NCBI RefSeq assembly: GCF_030269305.1
Contig: NZ_BSTC01000010.1
Span: 62,001-126,000 of the forward strand
Direction: 5' to 3'
Source of the DNA: Kineosporia sp. NBRC 101731
GTDB lineage: Bacteria > Actinomycetota > Actinomycetes > Actinomycetales > Kineosporiaceae
DNA: 64,000 nt
The position numbers and the translations under genes are program-made. Below the pieces are notes generated by a model. That model did no database searches, was not told the DNA's origin, and saw only the letters and a list, made by a program, of their open reading frames with translations. Positions within the stretch are counted from its first letter, which is position 1, and each line of letters opens with the position of its first letter. Positions 8,984-17,101 of this stretch are shown one piece after another.

Positions 8984-10509
8984 CGGCCCCCCTCGCTGCG
9001 CGTGTTGAGCACCTTGACCTGCTCGAAAAGTGTGGCCGGGGCGCCGTGGCTGACCCAGGCGGACTGACCGGGCTGGGCCTTGCCGCAGTTCGACGCCCCA
9101 CCGAGGTAGTAGGTGGACGGTCCGCCCAGGCCCTTCAGCGAGCCCCAGAAGCCCGGTGTGGAGCCCTGGTAGGCGGCGTCTTTCACCTGCCCGGCCAGCT
9201 TCCCACCCTGGATCCGGTAGAACCGCTGGGCGGTGAACTGGAAGTTGTAGCGCTGCATGTCGATCGACCAGGACTTGTCGCCGACCACGTAGAGGCCGTC
9301 GTCCACACCGGAGATCAGGTCGGCGGTCGTCACGTCCGAGGAGCCCGCTGCATCAGGGGCCAGACTGACGTTCGCCATCCGCTGCACCGGCACGTTGAGT
9401 GCCGAGTCGGCGTACGCGCAGCCGTTGGACGCCGCGAAACCACAGCGCGCGGCCATCGCCCGGTCGAGCTGGAAGCCGGCCAGCACACCGCCCGAGACCA
9501 GGTCCCAGGAGCGGGTGGCCACGCCCTCGTCGTCGAAACCGATGGTGGCCCCACCGTGCGGGGTGGTGCGGTCGGCCGTGACGTTCATCAGGTCGCTGCC
9601 GTAGCGGAACCTGCCGACGCCCTCCAGGCGGGCGAAACTGGTTCCGGCGTAGGCCGCCTCGTAGCCCAGGGAGCGGTCGAGCTCGGTCGCGTGGCCGACC
9701 GACTCGTGGATGGTGAGCCAGAGGTTGGTCGGGTCGATGACCAGGTCGTAGTCGCCTGCGGTCACCGTGGGCGCCTTCACCCGTTCGGCGAGATGCTCCG
9801 GCAGACGCTCGATCTCGGCCGCGAAGTCCCATCCCTCACCGAGCACGTACTCCCAGCCGCGGGCCACCGGCGGGGCCAGTGAGCGCATCGACTCCGGACC
9901 GGCCGGTGCGATCGCCACCACGGTGATCTCGGGCTCGATCAGCACCCGCTGCTGCCGGGTGACCGTACCGGCCAGGTCGGCGTAGAACTTCTGCTCCTTG
10001 GCCAGGTTCAGCGTGACGTCACAGTGGTCCACGCCGTCGGCGGCGAGCAGCGTGCCCGACCAGCCGGCCAGGTGCCGGGCCCGTTCCGCCACGGGAACCG
10101 CGAACGGGTCGGTCGTGTACGGCGAGACCCAGGTGGCACCGGCGTGCACCGGCTCAGGGGCCAGCTCGACCCGCTCGGCGACCAGGGGCCGCGAGATCCG
10201 GGCCACCTCCAGCGCCCGCCGGGCGGTCGCCACGGCGGCGGCCGGGGTGAGCTCGTCGGTGGCGGCGAAACCCCAGACCCCGTCGAGCAGCACGCGCACC
10301 GCCAGGCCGGCGACCACCGCGTCGGAGCTGGACGACAGCCGGGCGTCGCGCACCTGCATCGACCCACCGCGCATGCGCTGCACCCGTAGGTCGGCATGCT
10401 GCAGCAAGCTGCCCCCGGCGCTGCGGGCGTGCTGCAGCGCCGCGTCGGCCAGTGAGTCCAGGGGGAGAGCGAGGAAGTCGGCGTCGATCTGCGCCGTCAT
10501 TGCCGTCAT
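8980..10509 (-). CDS. tldD: TldD-like metalloprotease subunit
   Basis: 509 residues. The metal-binding motif HESVGHATELD (HExxxH) is followed by the conserved SLGYEAAYAGTSF, and the C-terminal CGKAQPGQ ligand region is present. This is the catalytic TldD half of a TldD/TldE protease. The ATG at 10509 abuts the stop of the upstream quinone oxidoreductase gene and has AAGGAG six bases upstream, so it is preferred to the in-frame ATG at 10500. TldD/TldE proteases mature some RiPP peptides (microcin B17) and degrade peptide toxins. No precursor peptide is evident here, so a housekeeping role is likelier. Confidence 0.9.
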   Translation of the reverse strand: MTAMTAQIDADFLALPLDSLADAALQHARSAGGSLLQHADLRVQRMRGGSMQVRDARLSSSSDAVVAGLAVRVLLDGVWGFAATDELTPAAAVATARRALEVARISRPLVAERVELAPEPVHAGATWVSPYTTDPFAVPVAERARHLAGWSGTLLAADGVDHCDVTLNLAKEQKFYADLAGTVTRQQRVLIEPEITVVAIAPAGPESMRSLAPPVARGWEYVLGEGWDFAAEIERLPEHLAERVKAPTVTAGDYDLVIDPTNLWLTIHESVGHATELDRSLGYEAAYAGTSFARLEGVGRFRYGSDLMNVTADRTTPHGGATIGFDDEGVATRSWDLVSGGVLAGFQLDRAMAARCGFAASNGCAYADSALNVPVQRMANVSLAPDAAGSSDVTTADLISGVDDGLYVVGDKSWSIDMQRYNFQFTAQRFYRIQGGKLAGQVKDAAYQGSTPGFWGSLKGLGGPSTYYLGGASNCGKAQPGQSAWVSHGAPATLFEQVKVLNTRSEGGR

Positions 10510-11529
10510 TCAGGACTCCTTAGCGACGACCTGCGTGATCCCTTGTCCGGAGATGTCGAGCACCAGCTTCCCGGTGCTGCGGCGGCTGCGAAGATCCTCG
10601 TGCGCGCGGGCGGCCTCGGCAAGGGGATAACTGCCACCCAGGACCGGGTTGAGCACGCCGGCCCGCACCATCGAGCGCATCTCCTCCAGCGCGCCGGCCA
10701 GCAGGCCGGGCTGGGCCACGGCGTGGGGGAGCCAGAAGCCGGTCAGCGTGAGCGACTTGCGCATCAGCTTCTGCACGCGCACCGGTGCCGGGTCGATCTT
10801 CGAGGCGAGCCCGAACACCGCGATCCGCCCCAGTGGGCGCAGGGAGGCCAGGGAACCGTCGAAGACGTGCCCACCGGTCATCTCCAGCACCAGGTCGACA
10901 CCCTGGCCGTCGTTCGCGGCGAGCAGCGCGTCACGCACCTCGTCGGCGGTGGTCGTGGCCGAGATGTCGAGAGCCACGTGGGCGCCGAGCGAGCGCGCCA
11001 GCTCGCACTTGGCCTCGCCCGAGGCGGTGGCGATGATGCGCCCGGCACCCCAGGCCCGGGCCAGCTGCACGGCCATGGTGCCGACGCCGCCGGCCGCGGC
11101 GTGGATCACGACGGTCTCGCCCCCGCGCAGTTCGGCGCTGCGTCGCAACAGGTGCCAGGCGGTGGTGCCGTGCACCAGCAGGGCCAGGGCCTGGGCGTCG
11201 GTCAGATCGTCTTTCAGCCTGAAGGCCTGGTCGGACGGCACCACGACGCGCTCGGCGTAGCCACCTCCGCCCGAGGTGAGCCCCAGCACACGGGTGCCGA
11301 TCGGGAGGCCCGACCCGGCGACGACCCGGCCGACGACCTCGCTGCCCGGCACGAACGGCAGGGTCTGCCGGACCAGGTAGGAATCTTCGGCCTGGTGGGT
11401 GTCGGCGTAGTTCACCCCGGCCGAGTCGACCTCGACCAGCAGTTCACCCGCACCGGGCGTGGGTTCGTCGAGGTCGGTCACCCTGAGTACCTCGGGACCG
11501 CCGAACTCGGTAATCTGCACAGCTCGCAC
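10510..11529 (-). CDS. NADPH:quinone oxidoreductase-like medium-chain dehydrogenase
   Basis: 339 residues of the zinc-independent quinone oxidoreductase branch of the MDR family. It has a GroES-like N-terminal domain (MRAVQITEFGGPEVLRVTDLDEPTPGAGELLVEVDSAG), VPGSEVVGRV, the NADPH-binding AAAGGVGTMAVQLARAWGA, and a C-terminal ARAHEDLRSRRSTGKLVLD. No structural zinc cysteines are seen. Probable reaction: NADPH-dependent reduction of quinones or enones in the cytosol. It is the first gene of a run with tldD and tldE: its stop touches the TldD start and a ribosome-binding site for tldD lies inside its 3' end. Confidence 0.9.
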   Translation of the reverse strand: MRAVQITEFGGPEVLRVTDLDEPTPGAGELLVEVDSAGVNYADTHQAEDSYLVRQTLPFVPGSEVVGRVVAGSGLPIGTRVLGLTSGGGGYAERVVVPSDQAFRLKDDLTDAQALALLVHGTTAWHLLRRSAELRGGETVVIHAAAGGVGTMAVQLARAWGAGRIIATASGEAKCELARSLGAHVALDISATTTADEVRDALLAANDGQGVDLVLEMTGGHVFDGSLASLRPLGRIAVFGLASKIDPAPVRVQKLMRKSLTLTGFWLPHAVAQPGLLAGALEEMRSMVRAGVLNPVLGGSYPLAEAARAHEDLRSRRSTGKLVLDISGQGITQVVAKES

Positions 11530-11720
11530 GGCGTGAACCTACTCCTTTTCCCCGGCCGGGACAGGCCCCCGCCGCCGGGCACTTGTACGGTTCCGACAGA
11601 TTTCCGGGTCGATCTTTGCCCTGGGTGCGCTGGTGCGTGGCTGTTCCGGAGTCGGATAACGTCACTCACCGGATTCCGTTCGTCGTCGGCCGGTCGGCGC
11701 GCCGCCGCGCGAGACCGTGA

Positions 11721-11790
11721 CCGGATCGAGACGAATCGATACGAATCGACACGGAACGGCACGAACCGATCCGGATCGATAGGGAACGGC
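11721..11790 (+). repeat. Seven 10-bp phased tandem repeats upstream of fabG
   Basis: Seven consecutive 10-mers share a consensus near ACGRATCGAY: CCGGATCGAG, ACGAATCGAT, ACGAATCGAC, ACGGAACGGC, ACGAACCGAT, CCGGATCGAT, AGGGAACGGC. The array ends 27 bases before the fabG start. The remainder of the 288-base gap (11530-11817) has no gene I can support and must contain the promoters of fabG and the divergent oxidoreductase gene. The period equals about one DNA helical turn, which would place the repeats on one face. Confidence 0.75.
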
Positions 11791-11817
11791 AGCTTGGAAA
11801 ACAACGGAAGGGTGATC

Positions 11818-12522
11818 GTGGCTCGCAGTGTGCTGGTGACTGGTGGTAACCGAGGGATCGGACTGGCGATCGCCCGGGCGATGGCGGAGGACGGCGACGC
11901 CGTCACCGTGACCCACCGCAGCGGCGAGCCGCCGGCCGGCCTGAAGGGTGTCCTCTGCGAGATCACCGACACCGAGTCGGTGAAGAACGCGGTGGCCCAG
12001 GTCGAGGCCGACCAGGGCCCGATCGAGGTGCTCGTGGCGAACGCGGGCGTCACCCGCGACACGCTGCTCATGAGGATGAGTGACGACGACTGGGACACGG
12101 TCGTCGACACCAACCTGGGTGGCACGTTCCGCTGTGTGCGGGCCGTCAGCAAGTCGATGATCAAGGCCCGTCGTGGCCGCATCATCCTGGTCGGCAGCGT
12201 CGTCGGCCTGATGGGATCGCCGGGGCAGGTGAACTACGCGGCCACCAAGTCCGGTCTGGTCGGCATGGCCCGCGCGATCACCCGGGAGATCGGTGGGCGG
12301 GGCATCACCACCAACGTCGTGGCGCCGGGCTTCATCGACACGGACATGACGGCGTCCCTGCCGGAGAAGGTGCGGAGCGAGTACCTGAGCCGGATCCCGG
12401 CCGGCCGGTTCGGCAATGTCGACGAGATCGCGGCCACCGTGCGCTTCCTCGCCTCCGACTCGGCCGCCTACATCACCGGCGCGGTCATCCCCGTCGACGG
12501 TGGCATCGGCATGGGTCACTGA
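11818..12522 (+). CDS. fabG: 3-oxoacyl-ACP reductase, FabG1/MabA type
   Basis: 234 residues from the GTG at 11818, preceded by GGAAGG with a 6-base spacer. It is an SDR with LVTGGNRGIGLAIA, NAG (VANAGVT), catalytic Ser in GSVVGL, and Tyr/Lys in NYAATKSG. The ending GAVIPVDGGIGMGH closely matches mycobacterial MabA. It reduces 3-oxoacyl-ACP to 3-hydroxyacyl-ACP with NADPH in type II fatty-acid synthesis. inhA follows directly, as in mycobacteria and many actinomycetes. A phased repeat array lies upstream and an intrinsic hairpin lies between the two genes. Confidence 0.95.
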   Translation: MARSVLVTGGNRGIGLAIARAMAEDGDAVTVTHRSGEPPAGLKGVLCEITDTESVKNAVAQVEADQGPIEVLVANAGVTRDTLLMRMSDDDWDTVVDTNLGGTFRCVRAVSKSMIKARRGRIILVGSVVGLMGSPGQVNYAATKSGLVGMARAITREIGGRGITTNVVAPGFIDTDMTASLPEKVRSEYLSRIPAGRFGNVDEIAATVRFLASDSAAYITGAVIPVDGGIGMGH

Positions 12523-12538
12523 CCTACAGATGAGTTTT

Positions 12539-12569
12539 CGCCCGCGGCCGCACGGGCCGCGGGCGTTTT
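12539..12569 (+). terminator. Hairpin with U-tract between fabG and inhA
   Basis: A perfect 11-bp stem, CGCCCGCGGCC at 12539-12549 and GGCCGCGGGCG at 12555-12565, with a 5-base loop and TTTT at 12566-12569. It lies in the 72-base gap between fabG and inhA, where co-transcription is normally expected. It probably gives partial termination or 3'-end stabilisation. Confidence 0.75.
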
Positions 12570-12594
12570 CTGCGAAGTGAAAGGGACTGCACGA

Positions 12595-13368
12595 ATGGGA
12601 CTGCTCGAGGGCAAGAAGCTGCTCGTGACGGGTGTGCTGATGGACTCGTCCATCGCTTTCCACGCGGCGAGGGTTGCCCAGGAGGAGGGCGCCGAGGTCG
12701 TGCTGAGCTCCTTCGGCCGGCAGATGAAGCTCACGCAGGCCATCGCCAAGCGCCTGCCGAAGACCCCGCCGGTGATCGAGCTCGATGTCACCAGCACCGA
12801 AGACCTGGCCGCGCTGCCCGAGCGGGTGCGCGAGCACGTCGACAGCCTGGACGGCGTGCTGCACTCCATCGGTTTCGCGCCGCAGAGCGCGATGGGTGGC
12901 AACTTCCTCAACACCGAGTGGGAAGACGTCGCCACGGCGCTGCAGATCTCGGCCTTCAGCTACAAGTCGCTGGCTGTGGCCGCACTGCCGCTGCTGAAGG
13001 AGGGCGGCGCGGTGGTCGGCCTGACCCTCGACGCGCGCATCGCCTGGCCGACCTACGACTGGATGGGTGTGGCCAAGGCCGCGCTGGAGTCGACGTCACG
13101 CTATGTGGCCCGGGACCTGGGTCCCAAGGGCATCCGCAGCAACATCGTGGCGGCCGGCCCGCTGCGCACCACGGCCGCGAAGGCGATCCCGAGTTTCGAG
13201 GCCTTCGACGAGCTGTTCCAGAACCGCGCCCCGCTGGGCTGGGACGTGCGTAACGCGGAGCCCACCGCCAAGGCCTGCGTGGCGCTGCTGTCCGACTGGT
13301 TCCCGGCGACCACGGGCACGATCGTGTACGTGGACGGCGGTTTCCAGGCGATGGCCGGCAACGTCTGA
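12595..13368 (+). CDS. inhA: Enoyl-ACP reductase (NADH), InhA/FabI type
   Basis: 257 residues from the ATG at 12595 (AAGGG nine bases upstream). It shows MGLLEGKKLLVTGVLMDSSIAFH, then LELDV-like dinucleotide-binding features, HSIGFAPQ, and the catalytic Tyr/Lys in YDWMGVAKAALES (Y-x6-K). LLSDWFPATTGTIVYVDGG closes the fold. It performs the last reduction of each fatty-acid elongation cycle and is the isoniazid/triclosan target class. It is about a dozen residues shorter than Mycobacterium tuberculosis InhA, mostly in the substrate-binding loop region, which suggests substrates of ordinary chain length. Confidence 0.95.
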   Translation: MGLLEGKKLLVTGVLMDSSIAFHAARVAQEEGAEVVLSSFGRQMKLTQAIAKRLPKTPPVIELDVTSTEDLAALPERVREHVDSLDGVLHSIGFAPQSAMGGNFLNTEWEDVATALQISAFSYKSLAVAALPLLKEGGAVVGLTLDARIAWPTYDWMGVAKAALESTSRYVARDLGPKGIRSNIVAAGPLRTTAAKAIPSFEAFDELFQNRAPLGWDVRNAEPTAKACVALLSDWFPATTGTIVYVDGGFQAMAGNV

Positions 13369-13379
13369 TCAAACCCGGA

Positions 13380-13418
13380 AGTGAGGACGTTGTGGGCGCC
13401 GCCCACAACGTCCTCACT
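13380..13418. terminator. Perfect bidirectional hairpin between inhA and sixA
   Basis: An 18-bp perfect stem (13380-13397 with 13401-13418) around a 3-base GCC loop lies between two convergent genes. CTTTG follows on the plus strand. It probably terminates transcription from both sides. Confidence 0.85.
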
Positions 13419-13437
13419 CTTTGTCCCGGAAAGTTTC

Positions 13438-13998
13438 TCAGCCGATCGAGCCGCCACCGTCGGCCCGGGGTACCACGAACTTCTCCAGCCGTCCGTCACC
13501 GGGCGCCAGGTCGGCCCACTCCCGCTCGACCGCCAGCACCGCGATACCCGCGGTCGGGAAGCCGGCCTTGACGTGCTGCACGGCGTCCGGGTCGGACCCG
13601 GCGCCGGCCAGGGACAGCGTGGCCTCCGACATGGTCGGCTCGTGCCCGACCAGCACCACGACGGATGCCTGGCCCCCGGCCTTACGCACGGTCTCGACCA
13701 GGTCGAACACCCCCGCCTCGTACAGGCCGTGCGGGTACTTCACCTCGGGGTGGGCCGGCTGCGCGAGTTCTCCCGAGAGGCCCTCGAGCACGGTGCGCCA
13801 GGTCTGCCGGGTGCGCCGGGCGGGGGAGCACAGCACCAGGTCGGGGACGGCGACGAGCGCCAGCTCCTGACCACCCACCACGGCGTCGAGCAGGCCGCGC
13901 GGTGCCAGCGGACGGTCCACGTCCTCCTGGCCGGGCGTCGCCTGCTCCGCCTTCGCGTGCCGGATCAGGATCAGCCTGCGGGTCGGTGCGGTGCTCAT
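13438..13998 (-). CDS. sixA: SixA-like histidine phosphatase
   Basis: 186 residues of the histidine phosphatase superfamily: the N-terminal RRLILIRHAKAE holds the RHG-type catalytic His (RHA here, as usual for SixA), and the second His is in VVLVGHEPTMSE. The short size fits SixA, which dephosphorylates phosphohistidine in bacterial phosphorelay and PTS proteins. In actinomycetes the true substrate is not established. The start overlaps the serB stop by four bases (13995-13998), so the two phosphatases are coupled in one operon. Confidence 0.85.
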   Translation of the reverse strand: MSTAPTRRLILIRHAKAEQATPGQEDVDRPLAPRGLLDAVVGGQELALVAVPDLVLCSPARRTRQTWRTVLEGLSGELAQPAHPEVKYPHGLYEAGVFDLVETVRKAGGQASVVVLVGHEPTMSEATLSLAGAGSDPDAVQHVKAGFPTAGIAVLAVEREWADLAPGDGRLEKFVVPRADGGGSIG

Positions 13999-15284
13999 GA
14001 TCGGTTCCCTCCGGTCGGTGCTTCGGCCTCACCCGGAACAGCCGGGGCAAGATCTTCGTCGGCGTCCTCGATCTCGGATCGCGGGATCCCGAGCAGGTAC
14101 AGCACGGCGTCGAGGTAGGGCACGCTCACCGAGGTGTCGGCCTGCTCACGAACTACCGGCTTGGCGCAGAAGGCGATGCCCAGGCCGGCGGTGGCCAGCA
14201 TGTCCAGGTCGTTCGCGCCGTCGCCGATCGCGACCGTGCGGGACAGCGACAGACCCTCGAGCTCGGCGAACCGGCGCAGCGAGGCAGCCTTGGCGGCGCG
14301 GTCGACCACCGCTCCCACCACCCGGCCGGTGAGGTGCCCGTCGGCGACCTCCAGCTGGTTGGCCGCCACGTGATGGATGCCGAGGTCGCGGGCCAGGGGC
14401 GCCACCACCTCGATGAACCCGCCCGACACCACACCCAGGGTGAAGCCCAGACGGCGCAGGGTGCGGGTGAGCGTGCGGGCGCCGCGGGTCAGGCGCACCG
14501 AGTGGTAGACGTCGTCCAGCACGCTCTCGGGCAGCCCGGCCAGGCAGGCGACGCGCTCGTGCAGGCTCTGCGCGAAGTCCAGCTCGCCGCGCATGGCCCG
14601 CTCGGTGACGTGGGCGACCTGCTTCTCCACCTCCGGGCCGGCGTGGCCCGCGAGCAGCTCGATCACCTCGTCCTGGATCAGCGTGGAGTCGACGTCCATC
14701 ACCACCAGGCGTCGGCCGCGGCGGGCCAGCCCGGCCGGGCAGACGGCGAGGTCGGCCCCGTGAGCCATCGCCTCGGCGGTCAGTTCGCGGCGCAGCACCT
14801 CACCGTCACCACCGGACACGTCCATCTCGATGGTGGTGACCGGGAAGCGGGAGATGCGCCGGATGCGGTCGATGTTGGCCCCGTGCTCGGCGATCCGGCC
14901 CGCGACCCCGGCCACGGCCGAGGGCAGCAACGGCGCGCCGAGCATGGTCACGGCCAGCCGGTTGCGGCGTCGCTTGGAGTTGTCACCGGTGCCCGGCAAC
15001 CCGGTCACCGTCAGCCCGAGCTCTCCGCCGACCACACGCACGGCGCCGATCGTGCCCGCCTCGTCGTCGCCGGCCGTCACCAGCACGGCGAGGGACAGAT
15101 GACCCCGCACCACCACCTGCTCCACATCGAGAACCTCGACGCCGGAACGGGTCAGGGCCTGGAAGACGGCGGTCGTCACCCCCGGCCGGTCGGGGCCGGT
15201 GAGGGTGAACAGCACGGTGGGGGAGCCGTCGGAGGGCAGGGAGGTCGTCGGTGCCGGAGCATCCTGCTGCGTGGTCACGGCCAT
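13995..15284 (-). CDS. serB: Phosphoserine phosphatase with N-terminal ACT domains (SerB2 type)
   Basis: 429 residues from the ATG at 15284 (MAVTTQQDAP); the frame stays open further upstream but without family sequence. Two ACT-like domains come first (FTLTGPDRPGVTTAVFQAL, then LAVTMLGAPLLPSAVAGVAGRIAEHG). A HAD phosphatase domain follows with the nucleophile motif VMDVDSTLI, VVSGGFIEV, and the Mg-binding AIGDGANDLDML. It hydrolyses phosphoserine to serine in the last step of serine synthesis. The ACT domains suggest amino-acid feedback, as in mycobacterial SerB2. It is coupled to sixA downstream. Confidence 0.94.
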   Translation of the reverse strand: MAVTTQQDAPAPTTSLPSDGSPTVLFTLTGPDRPGVTTAVFQALTRSGVEVLDVEQVVVRGHLSLAVLVTAGDDEAGTIGAVRVVGGELGLTVTGLPGTGDNSKRRRNRLAVTMLGAPLLPSAVAGVAGRIAEHGANIDRIRRISRFPVTTIEMDVSGGDGEVLRRELTAEAMAHGADLAVCPAGLARRGRRLVVMDVDSTLIQDEVIELLAGHAGPEVEKQVAHVTERAMRGELDFAQSLHERVACLAGLPESVLDDVYHSVRLTRGARTLTRTLRRLGFTLGVVSGGFIEVVAPLARDLGIHHVAANQLEVADGHLTGRVVGAVVDRAAKAASLRRFAELEGLSLSRTVAIGDGANDLDMLATAGLGIAFCAKPVVREQADTSVSVPYLDAVLYLLGIPRSEIEDADEDLAPAVPGEAEAPTGGNRS

Positions 15285-15394
15285 GAGGCTAGTCGAGCGT
15301 TGCCGGAACGAGACCATTCCCCGGCTGAGGGATTCATCCCAATAGCCCTCGGACGGCGCCGTGCTCACGCCTGTTCATGTCTGTTCACGCCTTT

Positions 15395-16009
15395 TCACGG
15401 TTGCCGGGGCCGGGCCCGCACGTGCATACGCTCACCCTGTGGGCCGAACAGTCCCAGTACCTCCGTCGGCGTGGGATCCGGATTTCCCATCCAGTGCGGG
15501 GTGCGGGTGTCGAACTCGGCCACCTCGCCCGCCTCCAGCACGAAGTCGTGCTCACCGAGCACCAGCCGGAGCCGGCCGCCGAGCACGTAGATCCAGTCGT
15601 AGCCCTCGTGGGTGCGCTGGTCGTCCGGCGCGGGCCCGGTGCCCGGGAAGTTCGGCGGGTAGATGATCTTGTAGGCCTGGAGTCCGCCGGGCCGGCGGCT
15701 CAGCGGCAGGTAGACCGCACCGTGCCGTTCGATGCGGCGGGGCCGGATCCGCGGGTCACCGGTTGCCGGGGCGTCGACCAGCTCGTCCAGCGCCACCTGG
15801 TGCGCCCGGGCCAGGGGCAGCAGAAGCTCCAGCGTGGGCCGCCTCTGGCCCGCCTCGAGCCTCGACAGTGTGCTCACGGAGATGCCGGTCTCCTCGGCGA
15901 GCTCGGCCAGCGTGGCCCCGCGCTCCTGCCTCAACTGCCGCAGCCGCGGGCCGACAGCATGGAGGACGTCCTCGAACCCCTCGTCCCCGCCCTCTGCGTC
16001 CGTGATCAT
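15395..16009 (-). CDS. XRE family regulator with C-terminal cupin domain
   Basis: 204 residues. An XRE helix-turn-helix spans about residues 20-75 (LRQLRQERGATLAELAEETGISVSTLSRLEAGQRRPTLELLLPLA). A small-molecule-binding cupin covers about 105-190 (THEGYDWIYVLGGRLRLVLGEHDFVLEAGEVAEFDTRTPHWMGN). Such proteins are ligand-responsive repressors. It is divergent from the flavin oxidoreductase/methyltransferase pair at 16154, so it probably controls that pair and itself from the 144-base intergenic region. Its ATG and GGGGAGAG ribosome-binding region fall inside a half copy of a dispersed inverted repeat (16001-16024). Confidence 0.88.
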   Translation of the reverse strand: MITDAEGGDEGFEDVLHAVGPRLRQLRQERGATLAELAEETGISVSTLSRLEAGQRRPTLELLLPLARAHQVALDELVDAPATGDPRIRPRRIERHGAVYLPLSRRPGGLQAYKIIYPPNFPGTGPAPDDQRTHEGYDWIYVLGGRLRLVLGEHDFVLEAGEVAEFDTRTPHWMGNPDPTPTEVLGLFGPQGERMHVRARPRQP

Positions 16010-16024
16010 GCCAACTCTCCCCGG
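16001..16024. repeat. Half copy of the CGTGATCA inverted-repeat family
   Basis: These 24 bases match 17743-17766 at 23 positions and 37424-37447 at about 20. Read on the minus strand they supply the ribosome-binding region (GGGGAGAG) and the ATGATCACGGAC start of the XRE-cupin gene. There is no mirror arm here, unlike the other two copies. Confidence 0.7.
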
Positions 16025-16153
16025 TGGTCCTGAACTCGCTTCACCCGTCCATTTGCCGTTCCAGCAACAAAGTTTGTCAAGACCGGGAACCCGGAGGCAC
16101 TCTCGGAAGCAGCTCGGACACAGCTCGGACGAGTATGCCGACGAGGAGGAACG

Positions 16154-17101
16154 ATGAGGAACACCTACGACGTCGTGGTCATCGGTGGGGGAGCGGCCGG
16201 CCTGAGCGGCGCCGTCACCCTGGCCCGGTCACTGCGATCAGTACTGGTGGTGGACGCGGGCGACCCACGCAACGCCCCGGCCGAGGCGATGCACAACTAC
16301 CTGGGCCGCGAGGGCACCTCGCCGCTCGACCTGGTGGCCGACGGGCGCAAGGAGCTCGAGGGCTACGGGGGAGAGGTGGTGTCCGGGGTCGTGACCGGTG
16401 CCCGGCCCACCGACGACGGGTTCGTCATCACCCTGGAGAGCGGCGAGAGCGTGCAGGCCCGCCGCCTCCTGCTGGCCACCGGTCTGCGGGACGAGCTGCC
16501 CGCGGTCGAGGGCCTGGCCGCACGCTGGGGCAAGGACGTCATCCACTGCCCCTACTGCCACGGATACGAGCACCGTGGGCAGGCGATCGGGGTGCTGGCC
16601 TCCACCCCGATGGTGATGCACCAGGCGCTGATGTTCCGGCAGCTCTCGGACGACGTGGTGGTGTTCACCCACACCGCGCCCGACCTCGGGGCCGATGCTC
16701 TCGAGCAGCTGGCCGCGCTCGGCGTGCGGGTGGTCGAGGGCGAGGTGGCCGCGGTCGAGATGAAGGACGAGGGGATCACCGGGGTGCGGCTGGTGTCGGG
16801 CGAGGTGGTGGCGCGGGAGGTCGTGGTGGTCGCGCCGCGCTTCAACGCCCGCGTCGCCGGGCTCGAGGGCCTCGGCCTGGAGATCACCGAGATGGTGGTG
16901 GAGGGCGCCGTGCTGGGGACCTCGGTGCAGGCCGATCCCACCGGGAAGACGAACGTGCCCGGGGTGTGGGCGGCCGGCAACGTCGCCTCGATGGCCGCAC
17001 AGGTCGTCATCTCCGCCGGGGCCGGGCTGATGGCCGGCTCACAGATCAACTACGACCTGATCCTCGACGACACCCGCCGGGCCGTGGAGGCGGCGAGATG
17101 A
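16154..17101 (+). CDS. FAD-dependent disulfide oxidoreductase (thioredoxin reductase/GliT-like)
   Basis: 315 residues from the ATG at 16154 behind GAGGAGGAAC. It has an N-terminal FAD-binding loop (VVVIGGGAAGLSGAVTLARS), an NADPH-domain-like central part with the redox pair CPYCHGYEHRGQ (about residue 133), and a C-terminal FAD motif (VPGVWAAGNVAS). The domain layout is that of low-Mr thioredoxin reductases, but HGYE after CxxC recalls dithiol oxidases of the GliT/HlmI group. The following methyltransferase overlaps by four bases. Together they could oxidise and methylate small thiols; this is inference. The physiological electron donor or acceptor cannot be told from sequence. Confidence 0.85.
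   Translation: MRNTYDVVVIGGGAAGLSGAVTLARSLRSVLVVDAGDPRNAPAEAMHNYLGREGTSPLDLVADGRKELEGYGGEVVSGVVTGARPTDDGFVITLESGESVQARRLLLATGLRDELPAVEGLAARWGKDVIHCPYCHGYEHRGQAIGVLASTPMVMHQALMFRQLSDDVVVFTHTAPDLGADALEQLAALGVRVVEGEVAAVEMKDEGITGVRLVSGEVVAREVVVVAPRFNARVAGLEGLGLEITEMVVEGAVLGTSVQADPTGKTNVPGVWAAGNVASMAAQVVISAGAGLMAGSQINYDLILDDTRRAVEAAR

Noticed and set aside
11721-11790. Phased repeats as a CRISPR array
   Set aside because: Units are 10 bases without spacers and there are no cas genes.
16024-17097. Extension of the methyltransferase frame to 16024
   Set aside because: It would run in another frame through the whole flavin oxidoreductase gene; the ATGA overlap at 17098 is a better start.
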